Origin: Pseudofrankia sp. DC12
Lineage (GTDB): Bacteria; Actinomycetota; Actinomycetes; Frankiales; Frankiaceae
DNA: 64,000 nucleotides
Reading direction: 5' to 3'
Assembly: GCF_000966285.1 (NCBI RefSeq)
Contig: NZ_KQ031391.1
Span: 2,763,208-2,827,207, forward strand
Below the pieces are notes generated by a model. It had not been told where the DNA came from. It searched no databases and saw only the letters and a program-made list of their open reading frames with translations. The position numbers were made by a program, and so were the translations under genes. This document shows, one piece after another, positions 38,191 through 46,720 of the stretch (the stretch's first letter is position 1; every line of letters begins with the position of its first letter).

Positions 38191-38951
38191 ACTGGCTGCG
38201 CAGCACGCTGCGCACGTTCCACGAGTTTTTCGCCGAGGCCCCGTCGCTCGCGCTGCAGGCCCGGCCGCGGGACCTGAACCTGCTGCTCAATGCCGCCCGC
38301 GACGGCGAGGTCCAGCTCGAGCGCTTCATGACGGCGATCGACGCGCTCGACGACCGGGATGTGCGCGGCCCCGTCGCGGCCCAGGTGCAGGGCCACCTGG
38401 GCTCGGAGCACCTGCGGGGCCGGGAGCGAGCCCTGGCGTGGATGCGCGGCGGGGAATACCTGGGCTTCGTCGACGACCTGGTCGCCTTCGTGACCGCGCC
38501 GCCGTACTCGCCCCTCGGCCAACCCCCGGCCGGGGCGGCTCTGCGCGCCCCGGTCCGCAGGGCCGACCGCAAGCTGCGACGCCGGGCCGGCCTCGCGCTT
38601 CGCGCCCCCGAAGGAGACCGCCAGGACGCCGCCCTGCACGCCGCGAGGAAGGCGGCGAAGCGGCTTCGCTACGCCGCCGAGACGATCAGGCCGGTCCACG
38701 GGATGAACGCCGCGAAGCTCGCCAGGCGCGCCAAGCGAATCCAGGACACCCTGGGCGAGCATCAGGACTGCGTCGTCGCCCAGGGCGTCCTGCGGGAGTT
38801 CGCGACCGCCGCGAACGGCGCCGGCGAGTCCTCGTTCACCTACGGGCTTCTCCTCGGCGGCGAGCAGGAGCACGCGCGCCGGATACGGGACGCCTTCGCC
38901 GCCCGCTGGCCGAAGGTCGCCGGCCGAGGCCACCGCCGCTGGCTGCGCTAG
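37959..38951 (+). CDS. Chimeric frame: nuclease tail fused in frame to a CHAD domain
   Basis: An open frame of 330 codons joins nuclease sequence (first about 77 residues) to a CHAD domain starting at WLRSTLRTFHEFF (about 38192). The CHAD part includes LHAARKAAKRLRYAAETIRP, with the conserved H-x3-K-x2-KRLRY helix, and RIQDTLGEHQDCVVAQGVLR. CHAD domains are helical, basic, and bind polyphosphate. The usual first helix of CHAD (RVATRRLR) is replaced by the nuclease sequence. Whether the frame is translated is unknown; an ATG at 37959 is available. It most likely results from a deletion between two plus-strand genes. Confidence 0.6.
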   Translation: MVTLDDGSSVNYSTGANARYVDLGSTLDPAEQTYSYNSLEGSLDHVLANPAALTMVTSADVWQGNAQEAVAFAYSRYNWLRSTLRTFHEFFAEAPSLALQARPRDLNLLLNAARDGEVQLERFMTAIDALDDRDVRGPVAAQVQGHLGSEHLRGRERALAWMRGGEYLGFVDDLVAFVTAPPYSPLGQPPAGAALRAPVRRADRKLRRRAGLALRAPEGDRQDAALHAARKAAKRLRYAAETIRPVHGMNAAKLARRAKRIQDTLGEHQDCVVAQGVLREFATAANGAGESSFTYGLLLGGEQEHARRIRDAFAARWPKVAGRGHRRWLR

Positions 38952-39791
38952 CCGCGACAACGCCGTCACCGGTCGTCTGCTTCGACGGGACGGCCAGGCA
39001 GGCTGCGACCGGGCAGCCTGCCGACAGGACGGGGCGATCGCGAGCTGGCGGGCACCGGTACACCGTCCGGCGGCCCCCAGGCAGGCCACCTGCGGCGGCA
39101 TGTCGCGCGCCTCCTCCGCATCTCACCGCGCCGCCGTCGCGCCAGGCCGGACCGGGTGGGCGGCTTCGATCGCGGGCCGACGCACTCGCGTCACCCGAAG
39201 TCGGATTCGGAAACAGCATCGACGCGCGGCGACGGGATCGTACCGACCAGTTCGATTTACCAGCGGATTGCGACGGCATCTTGCGACCACCAGGCCCCGG
39301 ACCATGCGCGCGGCCTGCCTCGATGTTGTCCCGGAGTGCTCGCCGTGCGACCTTGCCGCGCATCAGTCGGCCGAGTTTCCTGGCGTTGCAGCGTTCCGCG
39401 TGCCCTTCGCGGCATGCCAGGCAGGCAAAGGGGAAAGATGACGAGCAGCGTGCGCGCGGCCATGGGCTTGCGAGACCCGGTCCACATCGTCCGGGGTGGG
39501 CAGAGCAGGACCGGACCAGCCGCTCCTGGTGCGCCGAACGGCCCCGCCGCCTCGACCCCAGTTCGTTGCCAAGTCAACGAAACCGGTGGGCGGATGCCCG
39601 ACATCCTCACATCCGTGACACCTTGGCCGTATCATTCGCAGCTACCGGGGCGGGTGGTCGGGGAGCCCGCCGGTAGGCCCATCGCCTCGCCCGACGCGCC
39701 GGCGGCGTGCACGCGAGGTGACCGGAGAAAGGACCTGCGCAGTGCCGCGAAACCGTCCTTCCGCAAGCCTTCCGGCCTCAGCCCGGACGGT
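38952..39791. other. Long region without a convincing gene
   Basis: About 840 bp. The frame of the following hypothetical gene is open back to 39156 and has an ATG at 39438 with a strong AAAGGGG ribosome site, but codon use there (many AT-ending codons) does not look like neighbouring genes. No homology is recognisable up to about 39790. Confidence 0.4.
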
Positions 39792-40832
39792 GTGTGGGTG
39801 AGCCTCTCGGGAGCGCGCCCCAAAGGGCCGCGCCCAGATCTGAAGGATGGGCCTCAGAAAGTTCTCCTGACCCGGCTGAACGAACTCAACAATCCATATC
39901 GGGTCAGCTATGAAATGGTTTCCCGCCAGCTCTGGTCAGATCAGGCACCGACCAAGATCCAGAGGTCGCGGACGCGAGATCTGAGCCGCCAGCTCCGTGG
40001 CGAGAAAGCCATCGAATGGCGGGTCGTCGAGATCTACGTCGAGCTGCTTTTCGCCGCGCCCGACCCGGCCCGGGCGATCGAGCTGGCATCGCTGCGCGAC
40101 CTGCACACCCAGGCGTTCGGGGCGACCGTCGACCCCGACGGTGCCCCCTCCCCGGAGCCCGAAGCCGCGCCGGTCGACCCGGCCTACGTCGCCGAGCTGG
40201 AGCGCAAGCTGGAGGAGGCCCGGACCCGCGCCTCCTTCGCCACCGCGCTGCTCGTGATCGTGCAGGCGGAGAACACGACGCTGCGCGGCCGCAACTCGTC
40301 CTTCGACTGGTTCAACCAGCCGGCCCGCCGCGGCAGCGCCGCGGCCCAGGCCGCCGAAGCTGGCTCCCGCCCGCGCGGTGGACGGCGGGCCGCCGCCGAA
40401 CAGCCCACGACGGCCAACCGGGCCACCGGCAGCCGCTCCAGCGGCGCCCGGACCAGTAGCGCCCCCTCCCCCGCCGGCTCCACGTCGAGGACGAGCCGCC
40501 GGGAGCCCGAGCCGAGCGTCGGCAGCGAGGCCTTCCGGCCTGCCGACCCAGTCACCACACCGATCACCCGGCGCGGGTCCTACCGCACCGGCCAGCGCCG
40601 CCGTCCCGTCTCGGCCAGAGCGACCCTGGCCGACGCCTTTCCGCCTGGCGGCCGCGCGCCGGCCCACCCAACGGCTGCTCCCCCGGCCCCGCCGACGACA
40701 CTCGCCGCCGCCACGCGCGGCCGCTCGGCGTCGACCTCGCTTCACCGCGCCCCGATACCCGAATCACCGGCCGACGACGGCCTGGACGCCCTGGTCAGCC
40801 ACGAGAAACGCCGCCGCGGCAAGAACCCCTGA
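39792..40832 (+). CDS. Hypothetical DNA-binding-like protein with coiled coil and disordered tail
   Basis: 346 residues if started at the GTG at 39792; starts at 39798 or 39438 are alternatives. Residues about 15-100 look like a helix-turn-helix region: VLLTRLNELNNPYRVSYEMV, then TRDLSRQLRGEKAIEWRVVE. A predicted coiled coil follows (YVAELERKLEEARTRASFAT), then about 170 residues of Ser/Arg/Pro/Ala-rich disordered sequence. It resembles the N-terminal part of the HTH-membrane protein at 5970 in layout (compact helical module, then low complexity) but lacks a membrane segment. Function unknown; probably cytosolic. Confidence 0.5.
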   Translation: MWVSLSGARPKGPRPDLKDGPQKVLLTRLNELNNPYRVSYEMVSRQLWSDQAPTKIQRSRTRDLSRQLRGEKAIEWRVVEIYVELLFAAPDPARAIELASLRDLHTQAFGATVDPDGAPSPEPEAAPVDPAYVAELERKLEEARTRASFATALLVIVQAENTTLRGRNSSFDWFNQPARRGSAAAQAAEAGSRPRGGRRAAAEQPTTANRATGSRSSGARTSSAPSPAGSTSRTSRREPEPSVGSEAFRPADPVTTPITRRGSYRTGQRRRPVSARATLADAFPPGGRAPAHPTAAPPAPPTTLAAATRGRSASTSLHRAPIPESPADDGLDALVSHEKRRRGKNP

Positions 40833-40941
40833 CGTCCTCGGCCAGGGCGGCCAGGGCGGCCGGGGCGGGCCGCCAGCACGACGACCGACCGGCCCCGGGG
40901 GGATCCCCCGGGCCGCCTCGGATTCCGGCAGGCTCCGCCGG

Positions 40942-40972
40942 TTGACAAAGGTAGTGAGTCGCCACTACCTTT
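40942..40972 (+). promoter_or_regulatory. Promoter of the tetR gene with overlapping palindromic operator
   Basis: A TTGACA -35 (40942-40947) overlaps the inverted repeat AAAGGTAGTG (40947-40956) / CACTACCTTT (40963-40972), perfect 10-bp arms with a 6-bp spacer. TACCTT inside the right arm can serve as -10, placing transcription start at or near the ATG (40978). The position is ideal for autorepression by the encoded TetR protein. Confidence 0.7.
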
Positions 40973-40977
40973 TTGCC

Positions 40978-41538
40978 ATGGCCACCAAGACAGCCGACTC
41001 CGGCAGGACCCGGATGAGCGCCGACGAGCGGCGTGCCTCCGTCCTCACGGTCGCCGTCGAGGAGTTCGCGCGTGGCGGGCTGGCCGGCACGTCCACCGAG
41101 ACGATCGCGGCCCGCGCCGGGATCTCGCACCCCTACCTGTTCCGCCTGTTCACCAACAAGAAGGGCCTCTTCCTCGCCGCCGTCCGGGAGATCTTCGCCC
41201 GCACCGTCACCATGTTCGAGCAGGTCGCCGGCGACCAGTCCGGCGAGGCGGCCTTCAAGGCGATGGGCGACGCCTACAACGAGCTGTTGACTGATCGGAC
41301 CTACCTGCTGCTGCAGATGCAGGCGTACGCGGCCTGCGAGGACGCGGAGGTCCGGGACGTCACCCGGCGCGGGTTCCGCGACCTGTGGTACTGCGTCGAA
41401 CGTCTCTCCGGCCTGCCCGTGGACGAGGTCCGCGACTTCTTCGCCTTCGGCATGCTGCTCAACGTGGCCGCCGCGATGGACCTGCCTGCCCTCGGCGAGC
41501 GCTGGGCCCAGAACCTCTGCCCGGAACGGGCCGAGTAG
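40978..41538 (+). CDS. TetR-family transcriptional regulator
   Basis: 186 residues from the ATG at 40978. The N-terminal HTH is clear: RRASVLTVAVEEFARGGLAG, TSTETIAARAGISHPYLFRL and FTNKKGLFLAAVREIF. The C-terminal ligand-binding part is TetR_C-like. The same 16-bp operator core appears in front of the next gene, an efflux pump, so it very probably represses that pump and itself until a drug-like ligand binds. Confidence 0.92.
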   Translation: MATKTADSGRTRMSADERRASVLTVAVEEFARGGLAGTSTETIAARAGISHPYLFRLFTNKKGLFLAAVREIFARTVTMFEQVAGDQSGEAAFKAMGDAYNELLTDRTYLLLQMQAYAACEDAEVRDVTRRGFRDLWYCVERLSGLPVDEVRDFFAFGMLLNVAAAMDLPALGERWAQNLCPERAE

Positions 41539-41599
41539 CCCCCTACGCGTATCCCCGACCGGGCGGCACAGCCCGACCAGGCAGTACGGCCCCCTTTTT

Positions 41600-41630
41600 T
41601 TGACCTCGCTATGCAGTGACGACTCACTAT
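41600..41630 (+). promoter_or_regulatory. Promoter/operator of the MFS efflux gene
   Basis: TTGACC (41600-41605) and a CACTAT -10 (41625-41630) frame CAGTGACGACTCACTA (41614-41629). This differs from TAGTGGCGACTCACTA, the reverse-strand reading of the tetR operator core, at only two of 16 positions. A GAGAGGAG ribosome site follows before the ATG at 41649. Confidence 0.65.
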
Positions 41631-41648
41631 CGAGAGGAGTGCGGACCG

Positions 41649-43097
41649 ATGACCACCCCACGGGCTCGGACCGTCTGGACCTTCGTCATCACCTCGCTGG
41701 CCGCGTTCATGGTGTCGCTGGACAACCTGGTGGTCACCTTCGCGCTGCCCCAGATCAGGGCCGACCTCGGCTCAGGCCTCGAGGGCCTGGAGTGGACGGT
41801 CAACGCCTACACGCTGCCGTTCGCGGTCCTGCTGCTGATCGGCGCGGCCCTCGGTGACCGGCTCGGCCGTCGGCGGATCTTCACCCTCGGGCTGACGGTC
41901 TTCACCGCGGGCAGCGCGGCCGCCGCCCTCGCCCCGTCCATCGGCGTCCTCATCGCGGCCCGGGCCGTGCAGGGTGCCGGCGCGGCGTTGGTCCTGCCGC
42001 TCACCCTGACGATCCTGTCCGCGGCGGTCCCGCCGCAACGGCGCGGTGCCGCCCTCGGCGTGTGGGGCGCGGTCTCCGGTCTCGCGGTCGCCCTCGGCCC
42101 GCTCATCGGCGGGGCCATCACCGACGGCGCGGCCTGGCAGTGGATCTTCTGGCTGAACGTCCCGATCGGGATCGTCACCATTCCGATCGCGCTGCGCCGG
42201 CTCACCGAGACCCGCGGCCCCTCCACCAAGCTCGACCTGCCCGGCGTCGCGATCGGCGCGACCGGCCTGTTCGGCGTCACCCTCGGCCTGGTGCGCGGCG
42301 AGGGGCACGGCTGGACCAGCGCGCCCGTCCTGGCCAGCCTGATCCTCGGCAGCCTCGCCGTCGCAGCGTTCGTCGCCTGGGAGCTTCGCCTCGAAGCTCG
42401 CGGCGGCCAGCCGATGCTCCCGATGAGCCTGTTCCGCAACCGCGGGTTCGCCGCAGTCAACGTCGCCACGGTCCTGTTCTCCGTCGGCATGTTCGGCGCG
42501 ATCTTCCTGCTCGCCCAGGCGCTGCAGAACGTCTTCGGCTACTCCCCGCTGGAGGCCGGCCTGCGCACCCTGCCCTGGACAGCGATGCCGCTGCTGATCG
42601 CCCCGATCGCCGGGCCGCTGTCCGACCGGACCGGCGGGCGCCCGCTGCTGGTCACCGGCCTGTTGCTGCAGGCGGCCGGCCTGGCCTGGATCGCCGCCAC
42701 GATGACCACCGGGATGAGCTACGGCCAGCTGGTTCCGGCCTTCACCCTGGCCGGGCTGGGCATGTCGCTGTTCATCGTCCCCATCGCCACCGTCGCCCTC
42801 GGCTCCGTCCGATCCGACCAGCAGGGCCTGGCCTCCGGCGCCAACAACGCCGTCCGCGAGCTCGGCGGCGTCCTCGGCATCGCCGTCCTGTCCTCGGTCT
42901 TCGCCAACCAGGGCGGGTACGGCGACGCGCAGCACTTCATCAACGGCATCACCCCCGCCCTCTGGGTCGGCGTCGCGGCGCTGGTCGCCGGCGCCCTGGC
43001 CGGGCTCGTCATCCCCGGCCGGCCGGCCGTCGCCCCCTCCCCGGTGGCGGACGATGCGACGACCGCGCGACCGAACCTGGAACCCGTCACGATCTGA
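41649..43097 (+). CDS. MFS multidrug exporter, EmrB/QacA (DHA2, 14-segment) family
   Basis: 482 residues with about 14 hydrophobic segments. Family motifs: SLAAFMVSLDNLVVTFALPQ (motif D1), LGDRLGRRRIFTLGL (motif A), AARAVQGAGAALVLPLTLTI (motif B) and GVWGAVSGLAVALGPLIGGA (motif C, antiporter). It sits in the cytoplasmic membrane and exports hydrophobic compounds against protons. The start is set by the ribosome site about 9 nt upstream. It is regulated with the adjacent tetR gene and ends at a strong terminator. Confidence 0.93.
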   Translation: MTTPRARTVWTFVITSLAAFMVSLDNLVVTFALPQIRADLGSGLEGLEWTVNAYTLPFAVLLLIGAALGDRLGRRRIFTLGLTVFTAGSAAAALAPSIGVLIAARAVQGAGAALVLPLTLTILSAAVPPQRRGAALGVWGAVSGLAVALGPLIGGAITDGAAWQWIFWLNVPIGIVTIPIALRRLTETRGPSTKLDLPGVAIGATGLFGVTLGLVRGEGHGWTSAPVLASLILGSLAVAAFVAWELRLEARGGQPMLPMSLFRNRGFAAVNVATVLFSVGMFGAIFLLAQALQNVFGYSPLEAGLRTLPWTAMPLLIAPIAGPLSDRTGGRPLLVTGLLLQAAGLAWIAATMTTGMSYGQLVPAFTLAGLGMSLFIVPIATVALGSVRSDQQGLASGANNAVRELGGVLGIAVLSSVFANQGGYGDAQHFINGITPALWVGVAALVAGALAGLVIPGRPAVAPSPVADDATTARPNLEPVTI

Positions 43098-43128
43098 CCC
43101 GCGCAAAACGGCGCAACCCCGCTGCGAC

Positions 43129-43175
43129 CAGGCGGAAGGCCGGTCCGGGCTGGGCCCGGACCGGCCTTCCGCCTG
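43129..43175. terminator. Very stable bidirectional terminator hairpin
   Basis: A perfect 22-bp stem with a 3-nt loop TGG (43151-43153): the left arm begins CAGGCGGAAGGCC at 43129 and the right arm ends GGCCTTCCGCCTG at 43175. It lies between the convergent MFS and kinase genes. Confidence 0.9.
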
Positions 43176-43194
43176 CTGGCGGGCAGGCGCTGCA

Positions 43195-45477
43195 CTAGCT
43201 CGACGTCCAGAGGCGGACCGTGTTGTCCCGGCTTCCACTGACGAGCATGCGTCCGTCAGGGCCGAACGCCAGCTTGGTGATCGTGTCGGTGTGGCCGGAC
43301 AGTGTGTTCCCGACCGGGCGCGGTGCCGACGGGACGGAGACGTCCCACAGCCGGATCGTCCGGTCCGCGCCGGCGGTGGCCAGGGTGTGGCCGTCAAAGG
43401 CGAGCGCGACCGCCCACACCTGGTTGGGCTGGCTCAGGGCGGCGAGCAGCCGCGGAACCGACGGGACCGAGATGTCCCACAGCCGGACGGCATGGTCAAT
43501 GCTGCCGGTGATGAGGGTGCGCCCGTCCGGGGTGAAGGCCAGCGACTCCACAGCCTTGACTCCGTTTCCCGACTGGACGGGCAGGACGCCAAGCTGCTGT
43601 GGTTGCGACTGCGGGTTGGAGACGTCCCAGAGCCCCACCGAGCCGTCCTGGCCGGCGGTGGCGAGTATCGATCCATCGGGCGAGAACGCCACGAACCACA
43701 CCTCACCGCCGTCGAAGTGGAACGGCTGGCCCACCATGCTCGGTGCCTTCAGGTTGGACACGTTCCACAGCCGCACCGTGCCGCTGTGGTCGCCGCTGGC
43801 GAGAAGGTTGCCTACTGGCGAGAAGCCCACCGACCACGCTGGTCCACCGCCCGCATCGACGAGCGGTACGCCCAGCCGCCGCGCCGCCGAAGGAACCGAG
43901 ACGTCCCAGAGCTGCACCGTGCCGTTCCTGCTCGCGCTGGCGAGGGTGAGCCCGCCCGGCGCGAAGGCCACCGCCATCATCCCCGTCGTGTCGCCGGTGC
44001 TCAGCGCCGGAAGCGCACGCGGCTGCGCGGGACGGGAGATGTCCCACAGCGCCATCGTGCCGTTCTGGCTGGCGGCGGCGAGGGTTTTCCCATTGGGCGT
44101 GACGGCGACGCCCCACACCTCGCCCTTCGCGTCGGTCAGCGGTTCGCCCAGCGCCCGGAAGTCAGCGCTCGCCGACGCGGTTACCGCAGCCGTGGCCGAT
44201 GGCGTCGATGGTCCGCCGCCTAGCCCGCCGTTGAGGGCGAAGGCGGTGACGGTCGCGGCGAGGACGACTACCGCCGCCCCGGCCGCGAGCAGGACGGTTC
44301 GCCGCCGACGGCGCGGACCAGGCTGGATGCCCGGCTCCTGGCCGGGGCCGTCCGCCGGGACCGCCTTGCCGGCGGGTCCCGGGTCAGCTCGACGGGTGCT
44401 CGCCTCCGAGAAGCCGGAGTCCGCAGGCGCCGGGGCGTTCGTCGCCGAGCGCGACAACGGCGTCGAGGACGGGTCCGAGGTTGTGCTGACCGGCCGCCGG
44501 AACGGCGGTGGCCCGGTCATCGGCCCCTGAGGGCGGGTGGCCGGGCCGTCCGCGTCCTCGGAAGACAGGCCCGACGCCGGGGTCGAAGGCGGCGTGTGGA
44601 TCTGTCTGACGGCGTCACCCAGCTGCGCCGCGGTGGGGCGGGCGGCCGGTTCCTTGGCCAGCGCGCGGGCGGCGAGCGGCCGCAGGGTGCCGGGAATCCT
44701 GCTGAGGTCGGGGGTCTCCTCCAGGACGCGGCGCATGACCGTGGGAATCGTGTCGCCGGCGAACGGGGCACTGCCGGTCGCGGCGAAGACCAGAACGGCA
44801 CCCCAGGCGTGAATGTCGACGGCGGGCGTCACGCCCTGGTTGAGGACCTGTTCCGGGGCCATGAAGGCCGGGGTGCCGATCGCGCTCTGGGTGGCCATCG
44901 TGGTCGTGTCGAGCGCGCGGGCAATCCCGAAGTCGATCACACGGGCGCCGAACGGGGAAAGCAGGATGTTGCTGGGCTTCAGGTCGCGGTGAATGACGCC
45001 GGCGGCGTGGATCGCGCGCAGCGCGTCGGCGACCGCGCCGGCGAGCCACTCCAGCTGGGCCGCCGGCAGCGGGCCGTTCGCACGGATCCGGTCGGAGAGC
45101 GTCGGGCCGTCGACGTACTCGGTGACGAGATACGGGCGAGACCCCGTGATGTTCACGTCCAGGAGCGCGGCCGTGTAGGCGTTGTGGACGCTCTGGGCGG
45201 CCCGCGCCTCGCGGGCGAAACGCTCCCGGAACTCCGCGACGGTCGCCAGCTCCGGCCGGATCACCTTGATGGCCACCAGCGGCCCTACTGTGGCTGCGTC
45301 CGCGGCACCGCTCGTGCCAGTGCTGGGGCCCGCGGCAGCATTTCCGCCGGCGGCCCGGCGACCGAGATAGACGGTTCCCATGCCGCCGTGCCCGAGCCGG
45401 CCCAGCAACGTATACGGGCCAAGCTGGTGTGGGTCGAAGTCGTCCAGTGGTTCCACGCCCGCTGGGACGTCGCTCAC
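43195..45477 (-). CDS. Membrane Ser/Thr protein kinase with extracellular WD40 propeller
   Basis: 760 residues from the GTG at 45477, preceded by a G-rich ribosome site; longer starts add only non-conserved sequence. The PknB-like kinase has GRLGHGGMGTVYLGRR, VAIKVIRPE (catalytic Lys), GVIHRDLKPSNILLS, VIDFGIARAL and GTPAFMAPEQVL. A Pro/Ser-rich linker, one membrane helix (TVLLAAGAAVVVLAATVTAF, about residue 420) and seven WD40 repeats follow (VRLWDVS-type repeat ends, such as GTVQLWDVS and RTIRLWDVS). The propeller likely senses a ligand or cell-wall state outside the membrane. Confidence 0.92.
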   Translation of the reverse strand: MSDVPAGVEPLDDFDPHQLGPYTLLGRLGHGGMGTVYLGRRAAGGNAAAGPSTGTSGAADAATVGPLVAIKVIRPELATVAEFRERFAREARAAQSVHNAYTAALLDVNITGSRPYLVTEYVDGPTLSDRIRANGPLPAAQLEWLAGAVADALRAIHAAGVIHRDLKPSNILLSPFGARVIDFGIARALDTTTMATQSAIGTPAFMAPEQVLNQGVTPAVDIHAWGAVLVFAATGSAPFAGDTIPTVMRRVLEETPDLSRIPGTLRPLAARALAKEPAARPTAAQLGDAVRQIHTPPSTPASGLSSEDADGPATRPQGPMTGPPPFRRPVSTTSDPSSTPLSRSATNAPAPADSGFSEASTRRADPGPAGKAVPADGPGQEPGIQPGPRRRRRTVLLAAGAAVVVLAATVTAFALNGGLGGGPSTPSATAAVTASASADFRALGEPLTDAKGEVWGVAVTPNGKTLAAASQNGTMALWDISRPAQPRALPALSTGDTTGMMAVAFAPGGLTLASASRNGTVQLWDVSVPSAARRLGVPLVDAGGGPAWSVGFSPVGNLLASGDHSGTVRLWNVSNLKAPSMVGQPFHFDGGEVWFVAFSPDGSILATAGQDGSVGLWDVSNPQSQPQQLGVLPVQSGNGVKAVESLAFTPDGRTLITGSIDHAVRLWDISVPSVPRLLAALSQPNQVWAVALAFDGHTLATAGADRTIRLWDVSVPSAPRPVGNTLSGHTDTITKLAFGPDGRMLVSGSRDNTVRLWTSS

Positions 45478-45971
45478 GTCACCCCCCTGACGCAGCGGGC
45501 ACCGGGCATGGCCTCGTGGCAGCCCGGCACCGTCGATACCGGGCCATGTATACCCTATCGATCTTCCCGTCCGGTAGGTCGGATAGGCGACGTGACCGTC
45601 ACGCGACGACCGCCACAGACGCTGAGTTCCAGACTTTCCGTCCGCCACATGCAGCCCCTACACATCGCTGGACACCACGGTCCGTGGGCGGACGGCGCCC
45701 CGCCTGTCAGCCTGGCTCGGCCAAGTCCGCGGGCCCGGGAAAGTTCCACCCGAATCCCTGTAGAAAGGTCGCGAGGAACACCCATGGCTCTGGAGGTGGC
45801 GGGTGAAGATCGACGGCACGCGCGGCGGGCTGGACACGGCGCCGCATCGGGCTCGGGCAGCCGGCGACCTCCGCCACGATGGAGCGCGCACGGTCGAGGT
45901 CACGCACGGCCCGCACGCGACGGGCCAGATCCGGCTTGACACGTCGGTCATGACGCCCGGCCGGGCCGTCA
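45478..45971. other. Intergenic region upstream of the Fic gene
   Basis: About 490 bp. An ATG at 45784 opens a short Arg/Gly-rich frame of about 51 codons, and other short frames overlap it; none has recognisable antitoxin features such as the inhibitory (S/T)xxxE(G/N) helix that partners Fic proteins. No gene is supported. Confidence 0.45.
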
Positions 45972-46562
45972 GTGGATGACGACCCGTACGTCTGGCCCGG
46001 CACGGACTGCCTGCAGAACCTGCTCGGAATCCGAGACCGCGAAGAGTTCCACACGGCCGAGCACGAGATCGTCCGTGCCCGCAGGCTCCAGCTCGACATG
46101 GCATTCCTGCCCGGCGACTACGACACGGAGCACCTGCGCGGCTTCCATCGCTACCTGTTCCAGGACGTCTACGAGTGGGCCGGTCAGTTCCGGCAAGGCG
46201 ACATCTCCAAGGACGGCCAGCCGTTCACCCCCGCCGGGGAGCTCACCGAACGGCTGGACCGCCTCTTCGACCGGGTCGCGGCCCGCAAGCTCTTCGTCGG
46301 AATGGAATGGGAGCAGTTCATCGGCGGGTTCGCCATGCTCTACGGCGACCTGAACGGCATCCACCCGTTCCGCGAGGGCAACGGTCGGACCCAACGCGCG
46401 TTCCTGCGCCAGCTGGCCGCGCACGCCGGCTGGACGGTCGACTGGAGCTCGCTCGGCCGCTTCGCGAACGCCCGCGCCTGCGAGCGCTACCTGAAGACGG
46501 GCAAGCCCCACGCCCTGATCAAGCTCCTCGCCCCCATCATCAAGAAGCGCCCCAGAAGCTAG
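45972..46562 (+). CDS. Fic/DOC-family AMP-transferase-like protein
   Basis: 196 residues from a GTG. The Fic core carries the complete catalytic motif HPFREGNGRTQRAFLRQL (HPFx[DE]GNGRxxR), with catalytic His and the anion-binding GNGR, preceded by EWAGQFRQGDISKDG, the flap region. Fic enzymes transfer AMP from ATP to target hydroxyls, often as toxins (target may be gyrase/topoisomerase IV). No inhibitory helix is visible at either end of the protein, and no class I antitoxin gene is recognisable next to it, which is unusual for an active member. Confidence 0.88.
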   Translation: MDDDPYVWPGTDCLQNLLGIRDREEFHTAEHEIVRARRLQLDMAFLPGDYDTEHLRGFHRYLFQDVYEWAGQFRQGDISKDGQPFTPAGELTERLDRLFDRVAARKLFVGMEWEQFIGGFAMLYGDLNGIHPFREGNGRTQRAFLRQLAAHAGWTVDWSSLGRFANARACERYLKTGKPHALIKLLAPIIKKRPRS

Positions 46563-46720
46563 AGCCGCTGCCCGGACGGAGTTGGCCGGTCGTGCGAGTG
46601 TGAACCTGGCTGGTGAACCACGCGGCGCCAGCCGGCCGGCGCTGGCGCCGCTCTGGTCCGTGTGCATCTTGTTGGTGCCCTGGGGTGTGCCTGGGGCGTC
46701 GGGCCTGTCACGCTGTGTCC

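Noticed and set aside
41772-43397. Minus-strand frame of 541 codons opposite the MFS gene
   Set aside because: Repetitive Gly/Asp/Arg/Gln composition typical of an antisense frame to a membrane protein; only its last part joins the real WD40 frame, in another phase.
45784-45942. Short frame upstream of fic as a possible antitoxin
   Set aside because: No inhibitory motif, Arg/Gly-rich composition, and competing frames of equal length overlap it.
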